Assembly: GCA_950295325.1 (NCBI GenBank)
Contig: OX485809.1
Coordinates: 29,216,144-29,280,143 of the forward strand
DNA: 64,000 nucleotides
Reading direction: 5' to 3'
Source: Polytrichum commune
Taxonomy: Eukaryota > Streptophyta > Polytrichopsida > Polytrichales > Polytrichaceae
Part shown: in pieces, positions 13,501 through 24,706 of the stretch
How the letters are laid out: the number at the start of each line of letters is the position of its first letter
Numbering within the stretch: position 1 is the first letter of the stretch
Position numbers and translations under genes: made by a program
Notes under the pieces: model-generated
Told to the model about the DNA's origin: nothing
Seen by the model: the letters and a program-made list of their open reading frames with translations, nothing else
The model's database searches: none

Positions 13501-15915
13501 ATAAGGTCTGTCAGAATTCTTTTTTGATGGTTCTGCTCTTCAGGTATGTGAAACGGGGACTTGCAGAGGATTTGAAAGAGGATCCTCCTGCTATCCGGTT
13601 ATTGTTTGAACCGAAAGGACGACCTGAAGATGAGAACAATGAATTTTACATTCAGAGCAAGACCAACCGCTGTGTAGGCTGTGGAGAAAGTAGCCATTAT
13701 CTGCGGTATCGTATTATACCCTCATGTTACCGCCAACATTTTCCTGAACACTTGAAAAGCCACCGCTCACATGATATAGTGCTACTCTGTGTGGATTGCC
13801 ATGAAATCGCACATCGAGCTGCAGAGAAACATAAGCGAGAAATTGCACTCGAGTTTGGGGTTCCTCTTTTTGCCCAGCGGGTGGTTGACTCTAGCAATGA
13901 GGATGCAGGAACAAGTGAAGTTGCTTTCCTGGCAGAGGGGGACACAGGAGGTGTCTCACCCCTACAGCTTCGAAGTGCTGCTATGGCTTTGTCTCGTCAT
14001 GGGCCAACCATGCCTGTTGAACGGCGGAAAGAACTTGAAGAGGTATGGCTTGGAAATCAATATGCAAGGTTAGGAGTATCAACAGGAAATTCTTCTAGGT
14101 TGATTTGTTGATGGGATATGAATATTAATTTTTCTCACACTTGTCTTTGTTGGTGGGTTTTCATGAGAATATCAGCCCCTTTTGAATCCAACTTATTCTC
14201 TAACACCAAAACCAACTTCACCAACAAAGATGTACTGTTTCACCTATTCACAAACAACAACATATTGCAGTAATGAAAATTGTTGATGGATGCAAAACAT
14301 ATAGTTTGTGTAGTAAAGCTCAGTCTTGAGGCTTCTAAATGTCCTGGACCTGTTTAGATTGAAGGTAACTCTATGAGCCGTAATCTCATTGCAAGCATTT
14401 TCTTGTTCAACGCAGGTTGTAAGAAAGTACTATGGAGGCAGAGATATTGGACCAGAGGATCTCACTGCAGCTTTGCTAGTTGGAGTGGGACCACGCGAGC
14501 ACCGTCGTCTAATGAGAAAGAAGAGTCATTGGCAGAATTTAAGGAGCTCTGAAGCAAAGGAGAAGCAATGCAACACAACAAATGCTGAAATGCAGGAAGT
14601 GGGAACTCCTTTAGATATACCAAATGCTGGAGATCCTGATGCTGAGAATGTCAATAATATCAGTGCAAATCCTGGTGAGGATGAGATGTCTCCAGGTGGA
14701 GAAGAGAAAAATAGGGATGGTGATGAAGGGAATTACCAACAGGTTAATACCATAGGTACTGATGGAGGGGATAATACCAAGGATGTGAGTGCAACAAGCA
14801 TATCGAACGAGCGATCTGGGCTACCTTCAAATAACACACATAGATCGATGCACAGAGAGTCTTTGCTTGGGCATGGACCTCATGGCAGACAGGTGGTTGA
14901 TATGCTGATTGCTAAATCTGGGGATGATGGTATTCGACACTTCTGTCAGATATGGCGGGCAGTGTTTGTGGATGCTCTGCAACCAGCATTCCTGCCACCT
15001 GGATGGGATGTATCTCACAGGTCAGCATCCTCGTCGCGTCTGGTTGAGTTGTTTCATCTTGTTTGTTCTGCATATCCTGCTCTTGTTTGTAAGTTTTTGC
15101 ACTGCTATGGTTGGGCAGCAACTGGACTCTCATATATTAGTTAAGGGTCGTTTAGGTTGTGGGTTTAGGGTAATCAACAAACCAACCACAACTACAGTTA
15201 ATTTCATTCAAACTTGTAGTGTGCAAACCCTTGTGGTTGTGGTTGATGGTGGGGTTGGTATTCCAAACTGCAATTTATCTTTGGTTTAGGTCTTGGAGCC
15301 AAGAAGAAATTAAAGTGATTATTGATGAAGTAGTTATGCTCGTTGACTGTAGTGTTAAAGTGGTTGTCTCAACTTTTTCCCCGGACCTTGGCCTTGAAAT
15401 TCACTACACTGTTTACGGTATTTAGGGTTACTTACTATTTGGAATTACGCGATGCTAAAACGTTTTGCTAAGAATGTAAGTTTTTATTAAATCAAGTCAT
15501 TTATGTTGTATAACGTTGATATAACTTATTCAATTTTTTTTGGTAAAAAATGACTTCTGTAATAAGTTGTAGCATTCATTTCTTCCAAATCGTAAATGAC
15601 TAAATACCAGAAACGGGGTAGTGGTGCCACAGGAGCATGAATTACCCTAAGGGTGGTTGACTGCTTGGAGCAGTAGGGTAGAGGCTGGGGTGGTTGTGGT
15701 AGTGATGAGCATTTTCCATGGACCACAACCACGACCACGACCCTCTAGTGTAAACGATCCTGCAGTATCCTCCAGATAGAAGTTCTTAGAGCGGTTGCAG
15801 CTGAGTTTTTAAATTGACAGGTTTACAAGGTGTAGCCATTCATGTGTACAGTGGGCGGCGAGAATTCGGAGAGTTCAGCATTTACAACCCTGAGCATCGC
15901 AATGGCCAGAAATGA
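7586..15915 (+). CDS. RRP6L3: RRP6-like protein 3 / EXD2-type 3'-5' exonuclease with HRDC and HNH-like domains
   Basis: Twelve exons join in frame to 949 aa: 7586-7814, 10643-10887, 11136-11234, 11412-11495, 11634-11720, 11856-11970, 12301-12482, 12599-12655, 12806-13389, 13544-14042, 14416-15020, 15852-15915. All introns start GT and end AG. A membrane segment lies at residues 12-31 (AVIATAAACVVVASGVLVFI). The DEDDy exonuclease follows: VDMEHH near 140, HGADND near 194, KADWR near 249 and YARTDAHY near 266. An HRDC-like segment (CEWRDAVGRAQDES) begins near 360. The C-terminal half has CVGCG near 605 and LLCVDCH near 645, the zinc/HNH-like module of EXD2 relatives, then HGPHGRQ. Length and order match plant RRP6L3 as I recall it. 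Function is inferred: 3'-5' trimming of RNA or DNA, possibly at an organelle membrane like animal EXD2. The 11856 splice site was chosen because it restores KADWR. Confidence 0.9.
7815..8790 (+). repeat. Tandem repeat array in intron 1 of RRP6L3, about 200-300 bp units
   Basis: The block beginning TGCTGCCATTC recurs at 7821, 8024, 8261 and 8560, each followed by CATGCTTGCTTG, GATTCTCAACCCAAGC, TTGCAACCTAA and GGCACTAGGTAT blocks. A more diverged unit lies at about 9330-9520. The sequence just before each block (for example CCGTCATGAGTACA near 8545) resembles the exon 1 donor CCGTCACGGGTATA at 7807-7820, so the duplicated unit seems to include the splice donor. Confidence 0.75.
9540..10642 (+). 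other. Remainder of RRP6L3 intron 1, nothing recognised
   Basis: This end of the 2.8-kb first intron has no open frame with recognisable homology, no inverted-repeat ends that I could pair and no RNA gene. Its acceptor at 10641-10642 is followed by an exon whose frame fits a one-base carry-over from exon 1. Confidence 0.6.
11080..11104. repeat. (TG)n microsatellite
   Basis: An interrupted TG dinucleotide run lies in the intron just before the exon at 11136. It is close to the polypyrimidine region of that intron, so its length could vary between individuals. Confidence 0.85.
15144..15780. mobile_element. Possible TIR element in RRP6L3 intron 11
   Basis: GGGTCGTTTAGGTTGTGGG near 15146 has a partial inverted partner near 15765 (reverse complement GGATCGTTTACACTAGAGGG), with further complementary blocks of GTGGTTGTGG and CCACAACCAC inside. 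This resembles MITE ends that start GGGTCGTTT in plants. No target duplication could be matched, so the call is tentative. Confidence 0.35.
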
Positions 15916-16444
15916 GTTGATGCAGTGAGCTATTGGGTGGCGGATAATACAGCCTGCAAAAGAAATTACTTTAGCAGCAAGAAGGCAACCCTGGCAACAT
16001 CTCATGATTCCCAAGATACACGTGGTGTGATCCATAGGTGAGCCTGTTGGGAATAATTATTCCTTTTGCAGTGTTTCTGTTAAGCATTTTGCATAGATTG
16101 GAGCCTTACTAATTTGCCAAGAGTTGTCTCCTTTGACCAGGATTGAGCCTGCACCAGTATGAGCAGGAGAATAGAATTTTATACAAGATTGGTGTGATGG
16201 TGAGGATGGCCTAAAGCTTGGCTGAGCCTACAGAAACTACATCATTTACCTTCCATGTCTTCTATAACGGAAATCAATACCACAACAAATGTAAATTAGC
16301 CTTGTCAAATGAAAACTCTTGCGAATGTAATTTTCAAAATTTAATGAGATATCTAACTTGTAATGATAAAGTATGGTCTTCTTGATTTACAACTCAAACT
16401 GAGAAATTCTGTTGGTGCATTCATGTTACAGTTGTTGTTTAACA
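15916..16444. other. 3' flank of RRP6L3
   Basis: The sequence probably holds the 3' UTR of the exonuclease gene. AATAAA-like elements are loose and no cleavage site can be fixed. No other gene is seen. Confidence 0.5.
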
Positions 16445-16715
16445 CAATGGGACATTTTGTCAGGAGCTGGTACCTACAATTTTTACATCGGTTGGTTTTC
16501 TTACAATATCAGTAATTCCTTTCCACTAGTGGTGGATGCTTGAAGGTAGTATTCGAATTTGAATGAATATCAACTTATATCAGCTGATTGAGCGCCAAAC
16601 TCATTTTAGCACCTCTTGCCATGCCAAAATGAGATTCACCCTCAACGAAGTGCTCTTCCATCGAACCTCCACACTACTGTACAGGAAAAACTCCTCTAGT
16701 CTTGGCCAAACTACA
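16445..16715. mobile_element. Hairpin MITE, diverged copy of a four-copy family
   Basis: From CAATGGGACATTTTGTCAGGAGCTGG to GAAAAACTCCTCTAGTCTTGG the sequence aligns with the elements at 25232, 42535 and 53022. Shared blocks are CAGTAATTCCTTTCCACTAGTGGTGGATGCTTG, TTTGAATGAA, CATTTTAGCACCTCTTG and CGAACCTCCACACTAC. The two halves are partly complementary. The outermost bases of the terminal repeats are not recognisable here, so both ends are approximate. Confidence 0.55.
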
Positions 16716-16789
16716 ACAGTGTTTGACTTTGATAACCCATTAGGGAAATCAAATAGTGTCAAGCCTCAAGCCCCAAGCCTTTGTTGATG

Positions 16790-18223
16790 TGTGTTTTTTA
16801 TTTCTTATCAATGGACATTTAGTTTTATCCATGAGGCTGGGTTGGACCCAAGCTTTTTTGATACAAGAAGAAAAAGCTAAAGATTTGTGTAATTTAAAAA
16901 GTAAATGACATCAAACACCTAACAGTGTTCTACTTGAACTGCACTGTTTATGGTAAATATTGTGGCCCACACTACATATAAGGAAACCAACATCAAAAAT
17001 ACATGGATAATATTTTCATGGCACAATATGTAGCATCAGAAGCCTATGTTGCAGGGCACAATATTTCACTTGGATGGAAATTAGTGTACATTTGAGAGAT
17101 CTCCAACAAAGTGTGATCCAATTTAAACGTGACCTACGTGGACAGTTTGAATCTACAATTAAAATATTTGATTTGCTTATCAAAGATAAATTTCAACCAA
17201 ATTGAAAATACTTATATCCTCCAAAAATATCTTTGTTAGATGTCATTGTTCTAAATATAGCATGTACATGAATTTAGGGTATGTGAAGAGATTGATGCAA
17301 CAAAAAGAAAATCCCTCAAGTGTAAGGTTCTACACTAGTTTAATGCATATGGTGTAGACCATGGGCCACACTATAGTGTATCAAAGGGAGATTGTAAGTC
17401 ATGGATTGGGGTTCGCAACATCTATGTATTCCACCTTGAAGCCCAAAGAAACAAACTCTTAAGACGTGTGTATAACTTAATTTTGTTCCAGTTTAAGTAA
17501 AGTTACATTGTTTAACACATAATACTATTTTTTTTTAAAGTTACATTAAAGTTACCCAAAACAATTATAAAGAAGTTGGCAAATTTCATAATCAAGGACC
17601 CATGTTTTAAGATTCATTCATATATCCTAACCTAGATACAGTTCAAAGCATGGGATTGAAGTTGGCATGAAAGGCATTGTCTCTACTCCAACATACAAAT
17701 CATCAACTCAAAGAAAATTATTATTAAAGGCAATTAAGACATAAAAATAAGCATAATGTTAGGATATGTATGGGTTGTGATGTATATTGGGGTATGTACA
17801 ATCACATTATAAACTTCACAAAAGTAGAACAATATAATGTATTTTTGTATAGATGTCCCTTGCATATGAAAGTTATAATATTTGTTGGTAACAATAAGTG
17901 TTCATTAAGCTATGGATGTACTATCTGTACAATAAAAACATCAAGTTAGCTTGAAATAAATGTTGGCAAATGTGGATAGTTAACAACAATAACACATACT
18001 TAAGACTAGTTTATATGTTGTTTGAGTTTAATTGAAAGAAGAATGTAAATCTCAACATTACAACAAAACCCTTGAGCCAAAATTCAAACACTACATCAAT
18101 AGAAATTGTCAAATCATTACAAAAGATCCACGTGCACCACCTAGTTAAGAGAACTAAGCACCTCCAAGATATGAGTCGTGATGTGTACGTGAGCATGGCA
18201 ATGACTCATCCCCCAATAGAAGT
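16790..18223. other. AT-rich intergenic DNA, no gene recognised
   Basis: Open frames are short and unremarkable in composition. No inverted-repeat ends, RNA gene or array could be identified in this stretch. Confidence 0.5.
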
Positions 18224-18485
18224 TAGGGGCGTCGCCAGGCCTAGGCCTAGGTAGGCCGAGCCTACCCTGGGCCCGAAGGGCCCACCTGAAACCCTAGGCC
18301 ATTTGCAGTTGCATCATCATCAGTTCCCACATTTGGATCGGCAATGTCTTCGAGTGAGTTTGAGGATGCTTCCTCATGAGGGGCAGTGCCCATTATTAAT
18401 GCGACCTCGTCAACATCACCGGCAGTCACATCGGCTATACCAGTAGATCCCGCCGAGCGCAAGGCTGCCACATTGCCAAGGTGAC
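18224..18485 (-). mobile_element. hAT-like terminal remnant, cut by the Harbinger insertion
   Basis: The sequence TTAGGGGCGTCGCCAGG near 18223 resembles the terminus of hAT-type elements that end in GGGGCGTAGCCAG. It is followed by self-complementary CCTAGGCCTAGG and GGGCCC blocks and then, on the minus strand, an open reading frame of 77 codons (18262-18495) rich in Asp and Ala with no family I can name. The frame runs into the Harbinger end at 18489, and no matching second terminus is visible on the far side. The hAT assignment rests only on remembered resemblance. Confidence 0.3.
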
Positions 18486-19104
18486 TAAGGCCCATGCCAC
18501 ATGACCGGCAGGCAGCTTGAACCGGTGGCCGTCATTGGGTGAGGCGGCCCCCCACTTACCACACAAGCGGCAATTTGCGAGGCAGACAGATGACGTGGCG
18601 TGGACAACTTCTTCAAAGTACTACCGGGGGAACTCCGCTGGCAATCTGCGTAATGTGGGCATTGACAGGCAAGGGCCCACCCACCCCGTCGTCTCCCTCC
18701 ATCGCCAGAGGAGCAATGCCTCGCTCCTCGCCCGAGCGAGCTCCCTGCCCTCCGTCGCACCTCCGCCGTGCGACGTCGATGCCATCGCTCCTCCCTCCAT
18801 CGCTTCCCCTCACCACGACCTCCCCTCCAACCAGACCTCCTCCGCGCAACCTTCCTTTCATCGGCGAGCGGGGCTCCGTCGCACCCCCACAACCACCAGC
18901 TCTAGTCCTTCGCCAACCGCCCCTAGAGCTCTCCCCTTGCTCCAGTCTGTTATGCAGGGAGCACCCATCCCACCTCGGCCCGCCGTCCCTTCCCGAGCGC
19001 CTCCGCAAACTTAATGTTGTCTGCTACAAATTTATTTTATTTATTCCTTTCTACAACTGTTAGTTATTGTTCCAAATTTGCTTGGTTTTTTGCTCGTGCT
19101 TTCC

Positions 19105-20656
19105 ATGGAGTCACAAGGGCCTCTGCGAGACGCGAATAGTGCCAATCCGAATGCTGGGACAGGTGGCATTCCTCCTACCGCAGGCACCGAATATCGTGCA
19201 CAACGTACTTCCATTCCTCCTGCACCATTTTTTCAAGGTTTTGCAACAGTGGGGAATCAAATGCCGTTTCTATTTCCCCATTCCTTCATGCCTCCAATTC
19301 CAGGGGTGGGGTTCGCAGCTCCCGCCCAAGGCATTCCTATCACCACCATCGATCTCACGGAAGGGTCCCAAAAACGAGGCTCCCAAGAATGCGTGACGGA
19401 CTAGTCCAAGTCCAACACGAAACGGAGAGGTCCTCAGAAAAAAACGGAAATTGTCGAATTGGACGACGACAAAGAGGATGTGGAGCTCCTGAAGAATGCT
19501 GGGCACTGGAAGGACCAGTGGGTCATTCAACTCATTTCCATTCGGGGGGAGATGCAAAACACTTTCAGTGCACCACCAAAGCAAGGTATGTTTCTTTTCT
19601 TTTCTTTTGGGATGTTATCGGTTGTTTTTTTTTTTTGGAATTCGCCTTCCGCTGGCGCATGCATATTTCTGCCTACCAGAAACAGGGGTTGCAATTGTGC
19701 ATAGCATGCAGAGGTGCCCGAATTCTGGTTCAATGCAACAGAAAGCGGATTTGTGGTATGCCGCAACAGGTGTTCGGAATCTGCTTGTTGGAAACTACAG
19801 CTGCGGTTGTCCGCAGTGTGTACATGCAGGGCAGCCGACCATCACTGCTGATATTCCAGCTCCCTCTCGTCCTCTGCTCCCTCGTCCGAGTTCAAAATTT
19901 GGTTTCCTGTGTAATCTGTGAATTCTGCTATGGTATCCAGGCTGTCCGCTCGAAAATGTGTCTGCTGGGCTTGCTTGACGCATTTCTGTGCGAATGTCTG
20001 CTGCGATGCGCATCCGTGGGACTCCCATGTCCGGATGCTCTTATTTTCGATCGTTTTTTTTCTTTTTTTTCTTTTTTTTCTTTTTAAATTTTATATGTTG
20101 GGCATATGTACAAATTGTTTTCAAGTCAAATCGCATTCACCAAATATTCATTGACAGTTTGCGAATTACAATTTTGGCTTACAATTTGCAACGATGTGCA
20201 GGTGTGGAAAACTGGTCCCAGTTGCGCACGAAACTTGTGTCTCTCTGCCCGGATTTCACGAAAGACAGCGAGGTTTGTAGGAAGAAATGAAATGCCATCT
20301 ACAAGGAGGACAAGACTATGAATATGAAGTCTGGCTCCCAACGATCCGAGAAATGCCGTTGGTATCAACTTGTGGACGAGTTCATGTTCGACAAAGCTAA
20401 TGTTGTCTCACATGCACATACAAGCGCCATGAATCCCGATGGACCGAAGTCCACAAGCACTTCGGACACCAATACCACGGAGTATAGAAGTGAGAAGAGC
20501 ACATTAGAATCTCCCGAACACAAGTGTAAGGAAGACATTTTCATGGAACGATGCATTGGTGAGATTAGAAAGAGTAGCAAGAGTCTCATAGATAGTTTGA
20601 AGGCCAGTGATGACATAAAGATGACTTTACTTATGAGCATGCAACAAATTATGTAG
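19105..20656 (+). pseudogene. Harbinger MYB/trihelix-like accessory protein, broken by two in-frame stops
   Basis: Two exons, 19105-19585 and 20202-20656, join through a GT-AG intron in the same frame. The N-terminal part is low-complexity and Pro-rich. The MYB/SANT-like (trihelix) domain spans the junction: GHWKDQWVIQLISIRGEM, then ENWSQLRTKL, then CRKK and NAIYKEDK. In Harbinger elements this protein helps the transposase enter the nucleus and bind DNA. Two in-frame stops are present: TAG at 19402-19404 after VTD, and TGA between CRKK and NAIYKE, where the family normally has Trp. Both fit C-to-T or G-to-A transitions. Confidence 0.7.
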
Positions 20657-20860
20657 AAATTGGTTGAAAAGCTTTAGGTAGCTGTTCTTTCAAACATTGT
20701 CCAAAGTAAAAGTTTGTGCAATGCAGGCCTTCGTCTTTGCCATCCAAAGACTTCTCGCAATATTGTTTCTTTTTGCAGAAAGCTCTTTGAATGATTTACC
20801 GCCAGTGTCCATTGCAATCTCAAATTCCATGGCGGCCTCTTGTTTGATGTATTTTAAATT

Positions 20861-21970
20861 TTATCTTGAGTTGTCATCAATGCTTGCTAAACTATGCAGT
20901 GTCAAGTTGGCAACTGCCAGTGTCTCTTGCATGGATGCACCCCGGATTTTCCCGATCGCCAGCCCGTTGTGGACTTCATTTGTAGCCTCCTGCATCCACT
21001 CGTTCTTCCAAAAGTTGTTTCCGAAAACGATGCACGTTTTGTGTAGCACCAAACATGTGCTAACCAAATCGGATACATTCATCAAATGCACATCCACCCT
21101 CTTTAAGAGAATCCGCCATCTATCTTTGAGCACTCCGAATGCTCGCTCGATACACATGTGTGTGGAGCCTTGGACGTAGTTCTAGTGGTACTCCTCCCGT
21201 GATAGTCCGCCTTTGTGGCCCTTGAACGGAGCCAACATCCAGGGACGACACGGGTACGCAACATCGTCAACCAAAGCATACGGCGAGAGTTTTCTTGCCT
21301 CACGGTACTGTCCAATCTCGGTCCTCGCCCACAGATTGGCATCATGCATCGATCCCGCCTAACCTATGTCAGAATCCCAAAACAAACATTTGCTGGATAC
21401 TACGCCCTGCAACAGGATTGAATGGAATCCTTTGCAGTTGTAATAATCAACAGCATGCAACCGGGGTGCAACGATGGGTATATGGGAGCCATTGACCGCC
21501 CCCATCACGTATGGAATCTGGTGCAGGTCCTGAAACTCCTGTGCAAATCTCTCCATGATGGTAGGAGAAGGCCATCTAATGAATTTCTTGAGCAAATTTG
21601 TTTTTATGGCAACACGGAATTGAGAGACTGCTAGTTGACTGGATGAGAGGCCAATCCTGTACAAATTTGCAATACACTGCATGGAATTACATGTGGCCAA
21701 TCTTGATATCGATACAACAACCTTCACTTGAATTGGAATGGCTAACCGCATGTTCGTATCTTGTCTCTGCAAGTCGGGTGCGAGAGTACTATACAAATAT
21801 TCAAATGTCGAGACGTCCATACGCATACATCCTTTGAACTCCCTTGCATTAAATGAACCCAGCAGGTTTTGATCGAAGAGACTAGGTTGGTGCAACCCTC
21901 TCTCATGAGCCCACAATCGTTGTTGCCGTCTCCCGTGCAGTAGCTTGAATCCATGCAGTGCAAGTGTCAT
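20861..21970 (-). pseudogene. PIF/Harbinger (HARBI1-like) DDE transposase, mutated
   Basis: The minus strand encodes a HARBI1/DDE_Tnp_4-type transposase of about 370 codons in one frame. Visible motifs are FKGCMRMDVSTFEYL, RLAIPIQVKVVVSISRLA, the first catalytic region GAVNGSHIPI, YYNCKGFHSILLQ, GSMHDANLW, and HMCIERAFGVLKDRWRIL with the catalytic Glu. The family has Asp where this copy reads Asn (GAVNGSHIP instead of GA-D-G-HIP). There are also two in-frame TAG codons, one between SDIG and AGSMHD (Trp in relatives) and one between EEYH and NYVQG. The gene is therefore inactive. Confidence 0.8.
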
Positions 21971-22966
21971 ACAACACAGTTGCTGTCAGTGCCAAACAAA
22001 AATCGCCCCTTCATCTCTTGACAAAGACTCCAAGGTAGTGAACAAGGACAATTGAAAGATGAGCAAAATTATAAGCTTGTGGACGTCAGGGTCCATTTTC
22101 ACAAGGTGCCTGCTTTCAGAGGATAGTAGCAGCTGGGGCAGAGCAGTTGAGGCAGCAAAGTGGAAGAAAAAAGCTTCAGAGAGAAGAGCTGCCTTTGTGA
22201 AGGCTGTTGGTTCACCTTACATGTGTTGCAGGCTGCGAAAGGAAGTTGCCGAGAAGGTGTTGTTCGGTGCGGCCCTTGCTGCCGCTCGTCTGGTGCCTGT
22301 AGCGAAAAAGCTCCGACGTGGCTACATGTGGCCTACATGTTTTCCTAGCCTGCAGCAGGATATTGCCTGCCGGCCGTGTGGCAAGGGCCTAAGCAAAGCT
22401 TAGCTTATAGCCTCCAATGATCCATATTCAGGTCTACATGGTTAAGGTGAGCGCATGTCATAAACTATTACCTATAAGGTGTGCATGTGTCTTGTTCGCC
22501 ATCTTCAATTGATCATGTTTATGTCCTAAAACTTAAGTTGCGATAGCATATTTATGATAGAACTTCAACTCAATTGGACTCAAAATCAGAAGTTTTCCTT
22601 TGATCTAGTTTTAGTTATCAGAAGTACATGTTCCTTATACTAAATCATCAAGTCCATCCCAGTTCTATTAAATTGTTGAGTCTAAAGTAGGTAATAAAAT
22701 TCAAAGATGTAGTGGCTCCAATCTTTTAGAAACATGATGTATGTTAAATGGATATCTAGCCATACAACATTCAAAATATAAGTGTCCAATCAAGGAAAGA
22801 AGCCGAATAACATTCACATACGTTAATGGATTGTGTAGATACATATTTGTATATAAAATGTACATATCCAAAAGAAATCAATATAGGTCATCTATAGAAA
22901 GATGATCAATAGTCCTGTATTTCATTTTAGTATGCAGTTTATGTAAATTTTGTTTTGTAAGTTAGG

Positions 22967-23336
22967 CCCTTACCACATGGGTGGCAGCCTGTCCGTCCTT
23001 GCAGGCTAGGACTTCACCTAGCCTGGCAACCTCCACGTCACCTACCTTGCAGCACTCCCACCACACGGATGGCAGAGGGTCCCGGGGGCGAGGAAGAGTG
23101 CTGAGGAGGGTCGCGAGCTCGGAGCAGGAGATTCTTCGAAATGGTGGACCCCCTGCTGATGTGACCCAGCAGGCTCGAACTACCAGTGGGTTTCCCCTGG
23201 TAGTATCGCACTGCCGCTCCCTGATGCCAAGTGGGATTGCCGCGTTCCTGCCTGCCACCAGTGTGGTAGGTGGCAGGTGAGCTCGGCCAATGGTGGGCAG
23301 CAGTACGGCCTGCCTGCTGCCCATATGGTACCGGCC
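22967..23336. mobile_element. Tourist-like MITE related to the neighbouring Harbinger element
   Basis: A GC-rich 370-bp non-coding element is flanked by TTA on both sides (22964-22966 and 23337-23339). Its left end GGCCCTTACCACATGGG pairs with the right end read inversely, GGCCGGTACCATATGGG (14 of 17). The left end also resembles the inner-reading right end of the Harbinger element at 22389, including the shared internal block GCAGGCTAGGA. It is most simply an internally deleted or independent non-autonomous member of the same family. Confidence 0.75.
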
Positions 23337-23339
23337 TTA

Positions 23340-24706
23340 TTGAACCTCTACATATGGTGAAGCGCTAAAAGTGTCCATGTCAGTAGGTCTATTTACTTTC
23401 GTGAATATTCGGTTATGCAATATTGTCAGCTTTTTGGGTGAATGGACAATGCTATGCACAAACCAAAGGAATGAAGTATGTAGGGCGTATGCCAAGGATA
23501 TCAAGGATGCGGTGGCAAAGATTTTGTGACTACTATGACAGTATGAAGGATTTGAATAAGTTCAGAACAAAGTAATACAATCTGATTCTCAAGGTGCTAA
23601 GGTCCATGCAAGCAAAAAGTGGTATCACCTGACTGTCTTATTGTGATCATATACTTCTATTCTCCATACCAAGCTTTTCAAATAGTCTATCTATGCCTAT
23701 AGATGTATATTGGGTTGTATGTGGTTTCCTTTGTTTCAATTTTAACAACCTGATGAGAAGTGTTATTTACATGCACTAAACCAGACTTTCTGTATGAGTT
23801 ATCTGTTCAACTACAAGAATAAACATTGTAGTAGGAGGCAATATTGGACTAGTATAGAGGTGAATGCATGGCATCAATATCCAATATCAGATTAAGTACC
23901 CTTTTTCTGGGGGGCACTAGTTGGGGGTGCGGTTAGGAGCTCCATAAATATTAGGAAATAACTGGCACTGTAAACAGTCTTCTCAACTTAATCTCTGACC
24001 TACATACTGTTTCAGGGAGTTTATCTTAGACGAATGAGAGGTACACTCACATGCAATAATTTCCTGTTGGCAACTTACTACTGTTATGACATTGAGCTCA
24101 AGGTCATCAGCTATAGTATCGTGTTACCACAACTTGTGAAACATTACCACATCATAATAGTAATATGATTCTTACCAAAATTTAGTGCCAAATGGCCTAC
24201 AGTTATCAAACAGGGAGTCATTTTCCGCTGTGATATGATCAATCTCACCACTTAAGAGCTGGCCTTTTAAGAGCTGGCCTTTTAAGAGCTGCTTTACAGG
24301 TGGTACACAAGAGTTGATCTATCATCATCAAGAATATTTACAAAGAAGTGCAAGTAGATCAAAATTCCAAGTACAGTTGACACTACCACAGTTGACACTG
24401 TTGCAAACTTGAGCTAGTGGTGGTTTCCAAGGTAAATTGATGAGGCTATACCTCTCAAAAGCAGTGATAACCATTGTTTCATAACTACTGGGTGCATGAG
24501 GTGGCATTCCAGGATTGGAGAAGAGGATGACTTCCAGAGAGCATAATCCTCGCCCTCCTCTGTCGTTAATGTAAGCCGTAGATTTCCATAATCGGAGGGC
24601 AGAGGAAATGAGCCCAAATGGTTATATCCGGCCCGAGTTTCATAACCCCTCATGCCTTCCAGCCCGAGTTACCTAGTTACCATTTCCAGTTACCTACTCA
24701 AGCAGG
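23340..24706. other. Intergenic DNA, no gene; short triplicated block near 24256
   Basis: No gene was recognised. A GAGCTGGCCTTTTAA unit is repeated about three times in tandem near 24256-24295. The right end is the 3' flank of the amidohydrolase gene. Confidence 0.5.

Larger units (their letters stand above)
18489..22389. mobile_element. PIF/Harbinger DNA transposon with TIRs and TAA target duplication
   Basis: The left end GGCCCATGCCACATGACCGG at 18489 matches the inverted right end GGCCCTTGCCACACGGCCGG at 22389, 23 of the first 26 bases. TAA flanks both sides (18486-18488 and 22390-22392), the 3-bp TWA duplication expected of this superfamily. As usual for PIF/Harbinger, it carries two divergently placed genes: a trihelix/MYB-like DNA-binding protein on the plus strand and a DDE transposase on the minus strand. 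Both are mutated, so the 3.9-kb element is complete in extent but probably inactive. Confidence 0.88.

Noticed and set aside
18539-19063. Long Pro/Ser-rich open frames on both strands inside the Harbinger element
   Set aside because: They overlap on several frames, have biased composition from GC-rich sequence and show no domain; they are leader sequence of the transposon.
19389-20087. A 232-codon open frame on the plus strand
   Set aside because: It runs across the intron of the Harbinger accessory gene in another frame and has no recognisable domain.
20697-21179. A 160-codon plus-strand open frame
   Set aside because: It is the antisense shadow of the minus-strand Harbinger transposase.
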